A stretch of 64,000 nucleotides of DNA from Methylotenera_A sp046594915 (GCA_046594915.1 JBKJRC010000005.1:124001-188000), one strand, 5' to 3'. Counted from the stretch's first letter, positions 35,614 through 45,538 are shown. Notes: generated by a model not told the origin, from the letters alone. Numbers and translations: made by a program.

Positions 35614-36029
35614 GGCATGCTCCTTAATAACTTTAAAAAATCAGCAGGGGTGATGGCAGTTACGTCGAATTTAAGATTCTGAAAATCACGTATATTGTGC
35701 GTCACAATATATGTTGCTTGCGCGGCGACTGCTAGCTCTAGCACCATGTCATCATTAGGGCCGCGCAATTGTGGGCGCCATAAATAGTAAATATCTTGTA
35801 AATACGCAACAGATGCTAAGTAACGCAAAAAAGCCAACGCATTTTCAACTTGTTGATTTGGAGGCAAATGCTCTGCTCGCGTAAGCACTGCTTGCCATTC
35901 CACATAAAGCGCAACTGATAAACAAATTTGAAATTGCTTGCTGGGTAATGCTGAAACCAGCGCGAAACTTGCACCTTGACTGGAGCGTACTGCGGCGACA
36001 AGCAATGATGTATCAAAAACAACTTTCAT
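35610..36029 (-). CDS. PIN-domain toxin (COG1569-type)
   Basis: A 139-residue PIN nuclease. The acidic metal-binding residues appear in VFDTSLL (Asp6), LYVEW, GPNDDMVLELA and HNIRDF. The toxin comes before the antitoxin, the usual order for this PIN/RHH type. The target RNA is unknown. Confidence 0.84.
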   Translation of the reverse strand: MKVVFDTSLLVAAVRSSQGASFALVSALPSKQFQICLSVALYVEWQAVLTRAEHLPPNQQVENALAFLRYLASVAYLQDIYYLWRPQLRGPNDDMVLELAVAAQATYIVTHNIRDFQNLKFDVTAITPADFLKLLRSMP

Positions 36030-36080
36030 GGTTATGCCAGTACAACCAAAACTAAGGGCAGTTGCTATATTTAATCATTA

Positions 36081-36263
36081 TTATTCATCTAATAATTTAC
36101 CCGCAATCGCCCAATCTTCATACGCCACTGTTTCAAACGTAATATAGGTATACGATTTTGGCTTGTGCGCCACGCGTTCTAAGGTTTCGGTAATTTCTTT
36201 GGCAATTTGCGCTTTTTGTTCGCGGGTAACTTCGCCTGCTAATTTGATATTCACGTAGGGCAT
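36081..36263 (-). CDS. 4-oxalocrotonate tautomerase-like protein
   Basis: A 60-residue protein of the 4-OT superfamily. The catalytic N-terminal proline follows the initiator Met (MPYVNIKL), and the REQKAQIAKEITETLE helix is typical. Length is right for a hexameric family member. The substrate is not inferable from the neighbours. Confidence 0.82.
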   Translation of the reverse strand: MPYVNIKLAGEVTREQKAQIAKEITETLERVAHKPKSYTYITFETVAYEDWAIAGKLLDE

Positions 36264-36314
36264 TTAAATACTCCTTTAAATTTGTCCAATAAAAATACAA
36301 CTGTTATATTGATA

Positions 36315-36983
36315 TTAACCATTTTTATAAGACAGCCAAATATCTTTTGTGAGCTTAATCGTTACAAAAAAAATCAATAGTGAAATAAAAATAGACAGTA
36401 TCGGGTCTATTTTCAACCAGCCGGTGTAATAAATAACAACGCCCGCTAACACTGCCGCGACCGATCCCAACAAGTCGCCCAGTACATGCAAATATGCTGC
36501 ACGTATATTATGGTTTTGCTCAGCATTTGGGGCATGCGCGTGGTCGCCAATGTCGCTGTGCAGCATCTTTAACACAATCAAATTCACAATTAAGCCAGCT
36601 AAAGCAATCCATATGACGTAGCCGCCAGTTACTGGCTGTGGCTGATTAAATCGTTGTATTGCTTCCACAATAATATAAATCACTACAGCAAACATCAGCA
36701 CAACATTCACTACTGAGGCGACAATTTCGAAGTGACTTTGACCACTGGCATGTCTGTGCGTGCCAGGTTTAGCCGATAAATAGGCGGCAAACCATGCCAA
36801 CCCAAGTGCAAATAAATCGGAGAACATGTGCCAGGCATCGCTTAATAACGCTAATGAATTTGTCCAAATCCCGCCAAAAAACTCAAGCAATGCAAACGCA
36901 AAAATTAATAAAAATGGAACTGCATAAATTTTATTCGCTGTGGCTTTTACTGCAGACGCATGTTGGTGCTGGTGATGATCCAT
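36315..36983 (-). CDS. Short cation diffusion facilitator (CzcD/ZitB-like)
   Basis: A 222-residue inner-membrane transporter with six helices. The metal-site motifs SDAWHMFSD (helix II) and HVLGDLLGS (helix V) are present, plus His-rich segments at the N-terminus (DHHQHQHA) and between helices IV and V (GDHAHAPNAEQNH). The family is usually ~300 residues; the cytoplasmic C-terminal domain is absent here and the frame ends with KNG. It probably exports Zn2+ or another divalent cation. Confidence 0.85.
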   Translation of the reverse strand: MDHHQHQHASAVKATANKIYAVPFLLIFAFALLEFFGGIWTNSLALLSDAWHMFSDLFALGLAWFAAYLSAKPGTHRHASGQSHFEIVASVVNVVLMFAVVIYIIVEAIQRFNQPQPVTGGYVIWIALAGLIVNLIVLKMLHSDIGDHAHAPNAEQNHNIRAAYLHVLGDLLGSVAAVLAGVVIYYTGWLKIDPILSIFISLLIFFVTIKLTKDIWLSYKNG

Positions 36984-37098
36984 AACCGGTTTTTACCTAT
37001 TTAAATTTAAAATATTTACTGAATCATACAAGAAATTGCGACTTTGCCTCTATAATTTTGCCATGCAAAAAAACTGCACTATTTAAAGCGTTAAGTCC

Positions 37099-37944
37099 AT
37101 GTTAAGTTATCGCCACGCCTTTCACGCAGGCAATCATGCCGATGTATTAAAACATTATGTATTAAGCCTGGTGCTGGATTATTTTAACCAGAAATCGGCG
37201 CCCTATTGGTATATTGATACGCATGCAGGTGCTGGAATGTATGCATTAACCAGTGAATTTGCACAAAAAAATGCAGAGTTTGAAACGGGCATTGCTAAAT
37301 TAATGCATGCAAAAAACTTAACCCTCAATTTAAGTCAATTTATTTATTGTATTCAATCGTTTAACGCAAAAGACAACCTTGATTTTTATCCTGGCTCGCC
37401 CCAAATCGCCGCGCATTATTTGCGTGCTGAGGATAAAATGCGGCTGTTTGAGCTGCATCCAAACGATTATAAAATATTGCAGGAAAATTTCAGTGATCAA
37501 AATAAGCAAACCAAAGTCGCCATGCAAGATGGTTTTGCTGGCATCAAAGCCTGTTTACCGCCGCCCAGCAAACGCGCAGTGGTATTAATCGACCCGCCGT
37601 ATGAATTAAAAGAAGATTATGTGCGCGTGGTGGATTGCGTGAAAGACAGCCTGAAACGCTTTGCAACTGGTACTTATCTAATTTGGTATCCGCTATTGCA
37701 GCGGCCAGAACCTGCGCAAATGCGTGAAAACTTAAAAAAACTTCGCCCAAAAAACTGGTTAAGTATTGAATTAACCCTGCAATCGCCTAGCGAAAAAGGC
37801 TTTGGCATGCACGGCAGCGGCCTATTTATCATTAATGCGCCTTACGTTTTGCCTGCGCTGCTGAATGAATCGATGCCGATGTTGACCGATTTATTAAGCT
37901 TGGATGAAACGGCCAATTATCAACTCACAAGCTGCATTACTTAA
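37099..37944 (+). CDS. rlmJ: 23S rRNA (adenine-2030-N6)-methyltransferase
   Basis: A 281-residue SAM-dependent rRNA methyltransferase. The diagnostic start MLSYRHAFHAGNHADVLKH, the DTHAGAG SAM loop and the catalytic IDPPYE motif are all present. Length matches E. coli RlmJ. Confidence 0.95.
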   Translation: MLSYRHAFHAGNHADVLKHYVLSLVLDYFNQKSAPYWYIDTHAGAGMYALTSEFAQKNAEFETGIAKLMHAKNLTLNLSQFIYCIQSFNAKDNLDFYPGSPQIAAHYLRAEDKMRLFELHPNDYKILQENFSDQNKQTKVAMQDGFAGIKACLPPPSKRAVVLIDPPYELKEDYVRVVDCVKDSLKRFATGTYLIWYPLLQRPEPAQMRENLKKLRPKNWLSIELTLQSPSEKGFGMHGSGLFIINAPYVLPALLNESMPMLTDLLSLDETANYQLTSCIT

Positions 37945-37945
37945 G

Positions 37946-37996
37946 GTAAAATACGCCCAGTAAACCTGTCAAGTAAAATACGTGACGTAAAATACG
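37946..37996 (+). repeat. Three copies of a GTAAAATACG decamer
   Basis: Exact copies lie at 37946-37955, 37973-37982 and 37987-37996, between rlmJ and the UPF0114 gene. Each contains a TAAAAT that could serve as a -10, so the region may hold stacked promoters for the downstream gene. Confidence 0.5.
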
Positions 37997-38029
37997 CACT
38001 ACAAATTTCAGTCCATCTCAGAGAATTTC

Positions 38030-38572
38030 ATGCAAATCAAAGTTAAACCCACGCCTGGCGAATACAAGCAAGGCAATATCATGTCGACTATTTTATTCGG
38101 CAGCCGCTGGTTACAATTGCCACTTTATTTAGGCTTAATCATCGCGCAAGCCGTTTATGTATTTTTCTTTGGGGTGGAGTTGTTACATTTAGTGCAAAAA
38201 TCTGCGCATCTGGTTGAAGCTGATATCATGTTGATTGTATTGGGTTTAATTGACGTGGTGATGATTTCTAACTTGCTGATTATGGTGATTGTGGGTGGCT
38301 ATGAAACTTTCGTTTCGCGCCTGAATTTGGCTGGACACCCGGATGAACCGGATTGGCTTTCACACGTAAATGCTAATTTGCTTAAAGTAAAACTGGCCAC
38401 TGCGATTATAGGTATTTCATCGATACATTTACTTAAAACGTTTATTAACGCAGAAAATTTAACCGATAAAGTATTGATTTGGCAGACAACGATTCACATT
38501 ACCTTTGTGTTATCTGCGGTTGCAATTGCTTACATCGACAAACTGATGTCGCCCAGCCAAATTCAACATTAA
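38030..38572 (+). CDS. UPF0114 family membrane protein (YqhA-like)
   Basis: A membrane protein with about four helices, matching UPF0114/TIGR00645 by SRWLQLPLYLGLIIAQAVYV and IVGGYETFVSRL. The first ATG gives 180 residues; a second ATG at 38081 gives 163 residues, close to E. coli YqhA (164), and is preceded by AAGG. Function is unknown. Confidence 0.85.
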   Translation: MQIKVKPTPGEYKQGNIMSTILFGSRWLQLPLYLGLIIAQAVYVFFFGVELLHLVQKSAHLVEADIMLIVLGLIDVVMISNLLIMVIVGGYETFVSRLNLAGHPDEPDWLSHVNANLLKVKLATAIIGISSIHLLKTFINAENLTDKVLIWQTTIHITFVLSAVAIAYIDKLMSPSQIQH

Positions 38573-38632
38573 TGCCTCAACATCACCAACTCAGCATTAA
38601 TTTGTGCAGTTTATGCAAAATTAACGGTTTGA

Positions 38633-39703
38633 TTAAATAGTCTTTATAATTTTACGTTGATTTTTTTGGTCACTATTGATGGTGAATTCGTGCATCGAAA
38701 TAGTACGCCCATTTTCAGTTTCCACTTTTACGCGCCATAAACCAAAGGCCACGTTTTGCTTGTAGGTATAACCTCGGTAGCCTTTGTTGCGGCCGCCAGT
38801 TAAATCAAATCCTATGCGCGACATGGTCTGCCAGCCTTGTTTTTTATCAAAAAACTGCCAGTGATGATAAAGCCGGGTTTTTAAGTTTCTGGGTGCGAAT
38901 ACCGCCGAAATACAATACACTTTATCGCCAGGATGAATATGCACGCTATTTAATGTACTTTTCCAAAAACGCCACGCAGGCGCTTTATCTTGCTGCAACA
39001 CGTAAGTATTGGATTGTTTTACCAGATTAATGCCGACCTGAATATCTTTAATCACTAGCGGCACAGGTGGAATCACATCTAGCACATAAATCACTGCAAT
39101 GAATATTGCAATCAGATAAGTGGGATAAATATGTCCCAAGTGGAACGATATTTTTAGTTTAAGCGCTTGCGTGATAATCACCGCCAAAATAATACTGACA
39201 AAAAACCACAGCCAATGAATGCTGCCGATGGCGTATGGCAGCACAAAGTTAAGCAATAAAATTAGGCTAAAACCGAATAAAGTCCAGATAAGCGTGAATC
39301 GCCTGTAAGCGGTTGCCATAAATTCATTGGCGACCAGCAAAACGCCTAAGCCCACCGACCATGCAAAAGCAGCAGTATGCGATGAGCTCTTAAAATATAA
39401 AATAAATAATGCACTGAATAAACTACCGAACAGAAACTGCAGCAACAGATAAGGCAGACGTACTTTCCAGTGAGAATCTTGAAGCGAAATGCGGGTAAAT
39501 AGCGTGGTTTCTGCCGCGTTATTCACTAACAAATTCGCTTTTTTCACCAAAAACGCAATGATGGGAACTGTCGCAAGTAGATAGACTGAAAGAATGATTA
39601 AGTCAGATGCATTGACGTTTTTACCAATGGTTAATGCATCCCACAAAAATCCTGCGAAAAAGGCAACAACCGGAAGATATTTTTTAATCATTGATGTTTT
39701 CAA
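38633..39703 (-). CDS. Membrane protein with C-terminal DUF2914 domain
   Basis: A 356-residue protein with six to eight helices in residues 1-215 and a soluble C-terminal domain. The latter (VYCISAVFAPRNLKTRLYHH ... GYTYKQNVAFGLWRVKVET, in parts) is DUF2914, thought to be extracytoplasmic. It is transcribed toward the UPF0114 gene. Function is unknown. Confidence 0.82.
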   Translation of the reverse strand: MKTSMIKKYLPVVAFFAGFLWDALTIGKNVNASDLIILSVYLLATVPIIAFLVKKANLLVNNAAETTLFTRISLQDSHWKVRLPYLLLQFLFGSLFSALFILYFKSSSHTAAFAWSVGLGVLLVANEFMATAYRRFTLIWTLFGFSLILLLNFVLPYAIGSIHWLWFFVSIILAVIITQALKLKISFHLGHIYPTYLIAIFIAVIYVLDVIPPVPLVIKDIQVGINLVKQSNTYVLQQDKAPAWRFWKSTLNSVHIHPGDKVYCISAVFAPRNLKTRLYHHWQFFDKKQGWQTMSRIGFDLTGGRNKGYRGYTYKQNVAFGLWRVKVETENGRTISMHEFTINSDQKNQRKIIKTI

Positions 39704-39784
39704 ATAGGATTTGAATGATTAGATGCATGCTGTAATTGGGGTATTAAATGGTTAGTGTTATTAAACTAAAGCTAAAAACTAACG

Positions 39785-40303
39785 CTAACTGATGATTAAA
39801 TTGGCAATAATAAAGCCGATAACAATGCCAATAATCAGCGTAATCGTCAAGCCGCGATAGGTTAATACATCTTTCGAATAACCGCGCTTAATTGCGGTAT
39901 ACGAAATTAAATAGCCAATGCCGTTGATTAACCAGACCAGCGGAATTGACAGAATTTTAATCACCAACGGGCCGATAATCGGCACTAACGTGATGATGCC
40001 GACTACCCAAGCAAAAACACCAGAAACCAGTGCAAATATCAGCGCAAAACCAGCGATCACTTTTTCATCGATATTAAATCTTAAGCCCAGCCAAACCAGA
40101 AAAATAATGGCTAAAACCAGTGGCAGCATCACTTTCCAGCTGGCGCGCTTTCCTAGCCTAGAATTGGTATGGGTTGCTTTTTTCTTATTGTGCTTAATCT
40201 CTGGTTTTGCTGAATCTGCCTTTATAGCTGGTTTCCATGCCGCATCGGGCTTCTCTGATAAATTAGGCTTCACAGGCAGATTAGGTTTGGATGATTGTTT
40301 CAA
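39785..40303 (-). CDS. Small hypothetical membrane protein
   Basis: A 172-residue protein. The first ~50 residues are charged and Lys/Pro-rich with a short KPNLxxKPNL repeat, followed by four hydrophobic helices. I recognise no family. It begins four bases after the acnB stop on the same strand, so it is the last gene of the TCA operon. Confidence 0.6.
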   Translation of the reverse strand: MKQSSKPNLPVKPNLSEKPDAAWKPAIKADSAKPEIKHNKKKATHTNSRLGKRASWKVMLPLVLAIIFLVWLGLRFNIDEKVIAGFALIFALVSGVFAWVVGIITLVPIIGPLVIKILSIPLVWLINGIGYLISYTAIKRGYSKDVLTYRGLTITLIIGIVIGFIIANLIIS

Positions 40304-40306
40304 TGC

Positions 40307-42922
40307 TTAAACCGCTTCAGCAATTGGAATCACTTTTTTACCATTGCTCAGTGTATCTAATGCCGCTTTGTATTCGGTCATTTGGTCGAAATTTAAATAC
40401 TTATAAATTTCGGCCGTATTTTGCAATTTACTGCCAATTGTTTCCATGTACTCGGCATGGCTGGGCATACGGCCTAACTTAGCACACACGGCTGCCAACT
40501 CAGCTGAACCCAAGTAAACACGAGCATCACGACCCATGCGATTATCAAAGTTGCGGGTAGAGGTTGAGAATACCGTGGCTTTATCCGCCACACGTGCCTG
40601 GTTGCCCATACATAAACTACAGCCTGGTATTTCAGTGCGCGCGCCAGCAATACCAAATACAGAATACACGCCTTCATCGCGCAATTGCGCTTCATCCATG
40701 CGCGTTGGCGGCGCAATCCATAAGCGTGTAGGAATATTGCCTGTGCCTTCTAGCACCTTGGCCGCTGCGCGATAATGACCAATATTGGTCATGCAGCTGC
40801 CAATAAATACTTCATCGATTTTATCGCCAACCACTGCGGACATTGGCTTGATGTCATCTGGGTCATTTGGGCAAGCTACCAAAGGCTCGGTAATTGTATT
40901 TAAATCAATTTCAATAATATGCGCATATTCTGCATCTGCATCTGGTTGCAACAATTCTGGCTTGGCTAACCAGGCCTGCATATTTTCAATACGGCGTTGC
41001 AAAGTACGCGCGTCCTCATAATCGTTTTCAATCATATTTTGCATCAACGCAATATTAGAATTCAAAAACTCAATCACCGGCGCTTTATCCAGTAACACAG
41101 TGCAACCATTGGCAGAGCGCTCTGCAGAAGCATCCGCAAACTCAAACGCTTGCTCGACTTTTAAATCGGGCAAGCCTTCAATCTCTAAAATACGCCCGTT
41201 AAATACGTTAACTTTACTGGTTTTTCCAACCGTTAAGCTACCTTCTTGAATCGCCGCGTACGGAATCGCATTCACCAAATCACGCAAAGTAATACCAGGC
41301 TGCATACTACCCTTAAAGCGCACCAATACCGATTCTGGCATATCCAGCGGCATAGCGCCTGTCGCGGCAGCAAAGGCCACCAAACCAGAACCAGCAGGAA
41401 AGCTAATCCCAATGGGAAAACGTGTATGGGAATCGCCACCTGTACCAACGGTATCGGGCAGAATCAAACGATTCAACCATGAGTGAATAATACCGTCACC
41501 CGGTCTTAGTGTCACACCACCACGGCTGCTCATAAATTCAGGCAGACTGTGTTGTAACTTGATATCCACTGGCTTTGGATAAGCCGCAGTATGGCAAAAA
41601 CTTTGCATGACTAAATCACTACTAAATCCTAAACACGCTAATTCTTTCAGTTCATCACGCGTCATACCGCCCGTGGTATCTTGCGATCCAACCGTTGTGG
41701 CTTTTGGTTCGCAATATGTGTTGGGACGAACGCCAACACCTTCTGGCAAACCACAGGCGCGCCCGACCATTTTTTGCGCCAGTGTATAACCTTTTGTTGA
41801 AACTGCCGATGGCGTTGCTTTAATGAAAATATCGGTTTCGGGTAGATTTAACGCTTTACGCGCATTGGCGGTTAAGCCGCGACCAATAATCAGCGGAATA
41901 CGACCACCCGCCCGCACTTCATCTGGTAGCGTGACTGGATTTAACACAAAAGTAGAAATCACTTCGCCTGTCTCATTCAATATTTTTCCTTCATAAGGAA
42001 AAATATTGATTTCATCACCCGTTTGCATTTTCGATACATCACACTGAATCGGCAACGCGCCAGAATCTTCTGCAGTATTAAAGAAAATTGGGGCGATTTT
42101 TGCGCCTAAAATCACGCTACCAGTGCGTTTATTCGGAATATTCGGAATATCGTTACCCATAAACCACTGCACAGAGTTAATAGCGGATTTACGTGAAGAA
42201 CCCGTACCAACCACATCACCCACGTATACCAGCGGCAAGCCTTTTTGCTTTAGGCTTTCAATTTTTTTTAAACCATCTGGCATTTTATTAATCAGCATGG
42301 CTTTGGCATGTAGCGGAATATCGGGCCGGCTCCAAGCGTCTTGTGCAGGGCTTAAATCGTCGGTATTGGTTTCGCCATCTACTTTAAAAACCACCATTTT
42401 TAGTTGCTTTGGCAGTGCTGGCTTGCGCGTGAACCATTCCGCATTTGCCCAGCTTTGCATGAGTTTTTTGGCATGCACGTTGCCATTTTTCATTAACACA
42501 TCCACATCATGAAATGCATCGAACATTAAAATGGTGTTGCTTAAAGCATTAACTGCGTGTGCTAACACTGCGCTTTCAACTTGAGCCATGCTTAATAGGT
42601 CGACCAGTGCCTGTACGTTGTAGCCACCAAGCATAGTACCCAGTAATTGCACGGCTTTTTCTGGTGCAATGATTGGCGAAGTCGCAACACCTTTAGCAAT
42701 ATCCGCTAAAAATGCTGCTTTTACATAAGCGGCTTGGTCCACTCCTGCGGGTGTTTTATTTTCAAGCAAATCCAGCAATAAATCTTCATCTGCTTTAGTT
42801 TGATTGGCTGGCGGATTTTTAAGCAACTCAACCACGCTAGCAACCTGCTCTGCAGATAATGGCAATGGTGGAAGTTGAACGGCAGCACGTTCTTGCACAT
42901 GCGTTTGATAGACTTTTAACAT
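40307..42922 (-). CDS. acnB: Aconitase B / 2-methylisocitrate dehydratase
   Basis: An 871-residue [4Fe-4S] enzyme that interconverts citrate and isocitrate and, in organisms with PrpD, hydrates 2-methyl-cis-aconitate to 2-methylisocitrate. Domains are the N-terminal HEAT-like part, the swivel domain (residues ~170-380) and the catalytic part with IGSCMTNIGHYRAA and CSLCMGNQARV, which hold the cluster cysteines. No acnD or prpF is in the window, so AcnB probably serves the prpBCD arm as well as the TCA. Confidence 0.95.
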   Translation of the reverse strand: MLKVYQTHVQERAAVQLPPLPLSAEQVASVVELLKNPPANQTKADEDLLLDLLENKTPAGVDQAAYVKAAFLADIAKGVATSPIIAPEKAVQLLGTMLGGYNVQALVDLLSMAQVESAVLAHAVNALSNTILMFDAFHDVDVLMKNGNVHAKKLMQSWANAEWFTRKPALPKQLKMVVFKVDGETNTDDLSPAQDAWSRPDIPLHAKAMLINKMPDGLKKIESLKQKGLPLVYVGDVVGTGSSRKSAINSVQWFMGNDIPNIPNKRTGSVILGAKIAPIFFNTAEDSGALPIQCDVSKMQTGDEINIFPYEGKILNETGEVISTFVLNPVTLPDEVRAGGRIPLIIGRGLTANARKALNLPETDIFIKATPSAVSTKGYTLAQKMVGRACGLPEGVGVRPNTYCEPKATTVGSQDTTGGMTRDELKELACLGFSSDLVMQSFCHTAAYPKPVDIKLQHSLPEFMSSRGGVTLRPGDGIIHSWLNRLILPDTVGTGGDSHTRFPIGISFPAGSGLVAFAAATGAMPLDMPESVLVRFKGSMQPGITLRDLVNAIPYAAIQEGSLTVGKTSKVNVFNGRILEIEGLPDLKVEQAFEFADASAERSANGCTVLLDKAPVIEFLNSNIALMQNMIENDYEDARTLQRRIENMQAWLAKPELLQPDADAEYAHIIEIDLNTITEPLVACPNDPDDIKPMSAVVGDKIDEVFIGSCMTNIGHYRAAAKVLEGTGNIPTRLWIAPPTRMDEAQLRDEGVYSVFGIAGARTEIPGCSLCMGNQARVADKATVFSTSTRNFDNRMGRDARVYLGSAELAAVCAKLGRMPSHAEYMETIGSKLQNTAEIYKYLNFDQMTEYKAALDTLSNGKKVIPIAEAV

Positions 42923-43059
42923 AGTGATTAAGGCTCGTTTAATGAATAATAATATTATAAACCAGCCTAAATCAACCGTGGCCTCACATTTGCAATGTTT
43001 CGCAATTGCAAGCTTAAGATTTGCAAGCTTAAGTTTGTAAAGTGCTTAACTTTTTTAGG

Positions 43060-43437
43060 CTAGTAAGTGATGTCTGTGTATAAATCTTTGGCGAAAGGCG
43101 TGCTGCAACTTTTGCCATTGGCAGACGCCTCCCATTTATCCAGTAATTCCTTTTGGTAATCTTTTCCGTGCATCAACACCAAAAATGCACGCACTTCAAA
43201 CACATCGGCAAAACCATTTTTATCGGTATCCATTTTGGCCACATTATCTTCTACGCTTGGCCCAGCGTATTTACCATCTTTATCAGTTAAATAATCTAAC
43301 ACGCTGATATTATCTTCAGTCATCGCAACTTCAACTGCGCTTGCCGCTGTTGCAACAAACAACAACAAAATGGCTGTGACAACCCGCAATAAGCTCAATA
43401 ACACTTTATCTATTGTCTTTTTAGATTCACTCATCAT
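43060..43437 (-). CDS. Exported EF-hand protein
   Basis: A 125-residue protein with a signal peptide or anchor (residues 12-35, ending ASAVE) and one clear EF-hand-like loop DTDKNGFADVFEVRA near residue 69; a second half-loop at DKDGKYAG is weaker. It likely binds calcium in the periplasm. It lies between fumarase and aconitase on the same strand, an odd place for such a protein, and may be an insertion into an older operon. Confidence 0.7.
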   Translation of the reverse strand: MMSESKKTIDKVLLSLLRVVTAILLLFVATAASAVEVAMTEDNISVLDYLTDKDGKYAGPSVEDNVAKMDTDKNGFADVFEVRAFLVLMHGKDYQKELLDKWEASANGKSCSTPFAKDLYTDITY

Positions 43438-43551
43438 TCATGTCCTTATTGTTATGGCCCATCGCAATAGAAAATTTTAACGCAAAAAATGTATTGTAAT
43501 CTGTGACTTAACGCACATGACGAGCTATTTATTAAATGATATTAATGCGCT

Positions 43552-45123
43552 TTAAGTTAACGCAGTTATTTCAATCACTTTATGATTTTTTTTATTCTGC
43601 GCTATTTTTTGCTGCCAAATAGCAGGGCCAGTCTTATGCACCGATTCACCGGTCGCGTTTACTGCAACAGTCACTGGCATATCCACCACATCAAACTCAT
43701 AAATCGCCTCCATGCCTAAATCGGCAAAAGCCACTACGCGCGATTTCTTAATGGCTTTACTCACTAAAAAAGCCGCGCCACCCACTGCCATTAAATACAC
43801 CGATTTATATTTTTTAATCACAGCAAGCGCTGCGTCACCGCGCTCCGCCTTGCCAATGCTGCCAAGCAAATTAAGTTGCCCCAACATTAACTCGGTGTAA
43901 TCATCCATTCTTGTCGCAGTAGTTGGGCCTGCTGGGCCTACCACCTCATTGCCTACCGCGTCCACTGGGCCAACGTAATAAATAAAACGATTGCTCAAAT
44001 CGACTGGCAATATTTCGCCTTTCGCCAGCATATTGGCAATGCGTTTGTGTGCCGCATCGCGACCTGTCAGGATTTTTCCTGTTAACAATAAGGTTTCGCC
44101 CGCTTGCCAATTTGCAATATCTGCCTTGGTTAAGTTATCCACATTCACCCTTTTGGCTTGCGCACTTGGCGCCCAATGCACATCTGGGTAACTGGATAAA
44201 TCGGGTGGCGTCAATTCCGCCGCGCCTGAACCATCTAATACAAAATGCACGTGTCGTGTTGCCGCACAATTGGGAATAATTGCCACCGGCAACGAAGCTG
44301 AATGCGTTGCATAATCGAGAATTTTTACATCTAATACGGTTGTTAAGCCACCCAAACCTTGGGCGCCTATGCCAAGATTGTTCACTTTCTCGTAAATTTC
44401 TAAGCGCAATTCTTCTATGCGGCTTAATTTTTCTGTGTTCAAATCACTATTGCATCGGGCGGCTTTTTGCTTAAGCTCGTGCATATTAATTGGCTGCATC
44501 AGCGACTCTTTGGCCAAAATCATGGCTTTTTCGGCCGTACCACCAATGCCTATGCCTAACATGCCTGGCGGACACCAACCCGCACCCATGGTTGGCACAG
44601 TTTCAATTATCCAATCGACGATAGAATCATTCGGGTTAAGCATCACAAATTTAGCTTTGTTTTCACTGCCGCCGCCTTTTGCTGCAATGCTTACTTCTAC
44701 CGTATCGCCAAGCACTAACTCTACATGTGTGATGGCAGGCGTATTGTCTTTTGTATTTTGGCGCTTGCCAGCAGGGTCATTGACAATAGAAGCGCGCAGC
44801 TTGTTATCTGGCAACAAATAAGCACGGCTTACACCTTGGTTCACCATTTCTTCAAGAGTGAGATTGCCCTCAAACTTAACATTCATACCAACTTTAACAA
44901 ACGCCACCACAATGCCAGTATCCTGGCAAATCGGCCGCTTGCCTTCGGCACACATGCGCGAATTAGTGAGAATTTGCGCGATAGCATCTTTGGCCGCGGG
45001 CGATTGCTCAAGCTTATACGCATCGCCCAGTGCCTGAATATAATCCGCAGGATGATAGTACGAAATATACTGCAAAGCATCTTGAATGCTTTGAATGAGG
45101 TCAGCTTGTTTAATAATGGTCAT
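43552..45123 (-). CDS. fumA: Class I fumarase (iron-sulfur)
   Basis: A 523-residue [4Fe-4S] hydro-lyase interconverting fumarate and malate. Cluster cysteines are seen in MCAEGKRPICQDTG, IPNCAATRH and around GAGWCPPGMLGIGIGG; the C-terminal beta domain has RFIYYVGPVDAVGNEVVGPA. Some class I fumarases also hydrate mesaconate, which is of interest because the other arm of this locus encodes a mesaconyl-CoA hydratase. It is preceded by the SnoaL-like gene (gap 7 bases). Confidence 0.94.
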   Translation of the reverse strand: MTIIKQADLIQSIQDALQYISYYHPADYIQALGDAYKLEQSPAAKDAIAQILTNSRMCAEGKRPICQDTGIVVAFVKVGMNVKFEGNLTLEEMVNQGVSRAYLLPDNKLRASIVNDPAGKRQNTKDNTPAITHVELVLGDTVEVSIAAKGGGSENKAKFVMLNPNDSIVDWIIETVPTMGAGWCPPGMLGIGIGGTAEKAMILAKESLMQPINMHELKQKAARCNSDLNTEKLSRIEELRLEIYEKVNNLGIGAQGLGGLTTVLDVKILDYATHSASLPVAIIPNCAATRHVHFVLDGSGAAELTPPDLSSYPDVHWAPSAQAKRVNVDNLTKADIANWQAGETLLLTGKILTGRDAAHKRIANMLAKGEILPVDLSNRFIYYVGPVDAVGNEVVGPAGPTTATRMDDYTELMLGQLNLLGSIGKAERGDAALAVIKKYKSVYLMAVGGAAFLVSKAIKKSRVVAFADLGMEAIYEFDVVDMPVTVAVNATGESVHKTGPAIWQQKIAQNKKNHKVIEITALT

Positions 45124-45130
45124 ATATGCT

Positions 45131-45538
45131 TTATTTTAATGGCATAGAAATATGCTGATGTGTAACTAGCCATTGATGGTTGGTTTTTTCAAGGCAAAAT
45201 GTTGCTCGCACCCAGCCCTCAAATGTCTTGCCGTTGGCATGCGTACCGCCACATTGAATAAAACAATATGCAAACCCAATATTGCTATTAGCAGTTATTT
45301 TTAACTCATGCAGGTCAAACTTTCCTACGCCCACTGATTCAGGCTGCCACTCATCCCAACTTTTTTTATACGCCACTATACCCTCATATTTTAGAGGAGG
45401 AAGGACGTCAAAAATAATTACATCTTCTGCATGATTAGCTAAAATTTTGTCTTGCAGACCAGTGCGGGTAGCATACGCCCAGTCTTGCAAAAGTAATTCT
45501 ATTTGTTGTTCATCGAGTTTATGTGATGTTTTTAACAT
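45131..45538 (-). CDS. SnoaL/NTF2-like protein
   Basis: A 135-residue cone-shaped-fold protein of the SnoaL/SgcJ type. I use the ATG at 45536-45538; the open frame extends 26 codons further into the synthetase gene but that part is not conserved-looking. Family features are the DWAYATRTGLQDKILANHAE opening helix and the terminal WLVTHQHISMP strand. Function is unknown; it may be a hydrolase or isomerase acting on the substrate of the neighbouring synthetase. Confidence 0.75.
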   Translation of the reverse strand: MLKTSHKLDEQQIELLLQDWAYATRTGLQDKILANHAEDVIIFDVLPPLKYEGIVAYKKSWDEWQPESVGVGKFDLHELKITANSNIGFAYCFIQCGGTHANGKTFEGWVRATFCLEKTNHQWLVTHQHISMPLK

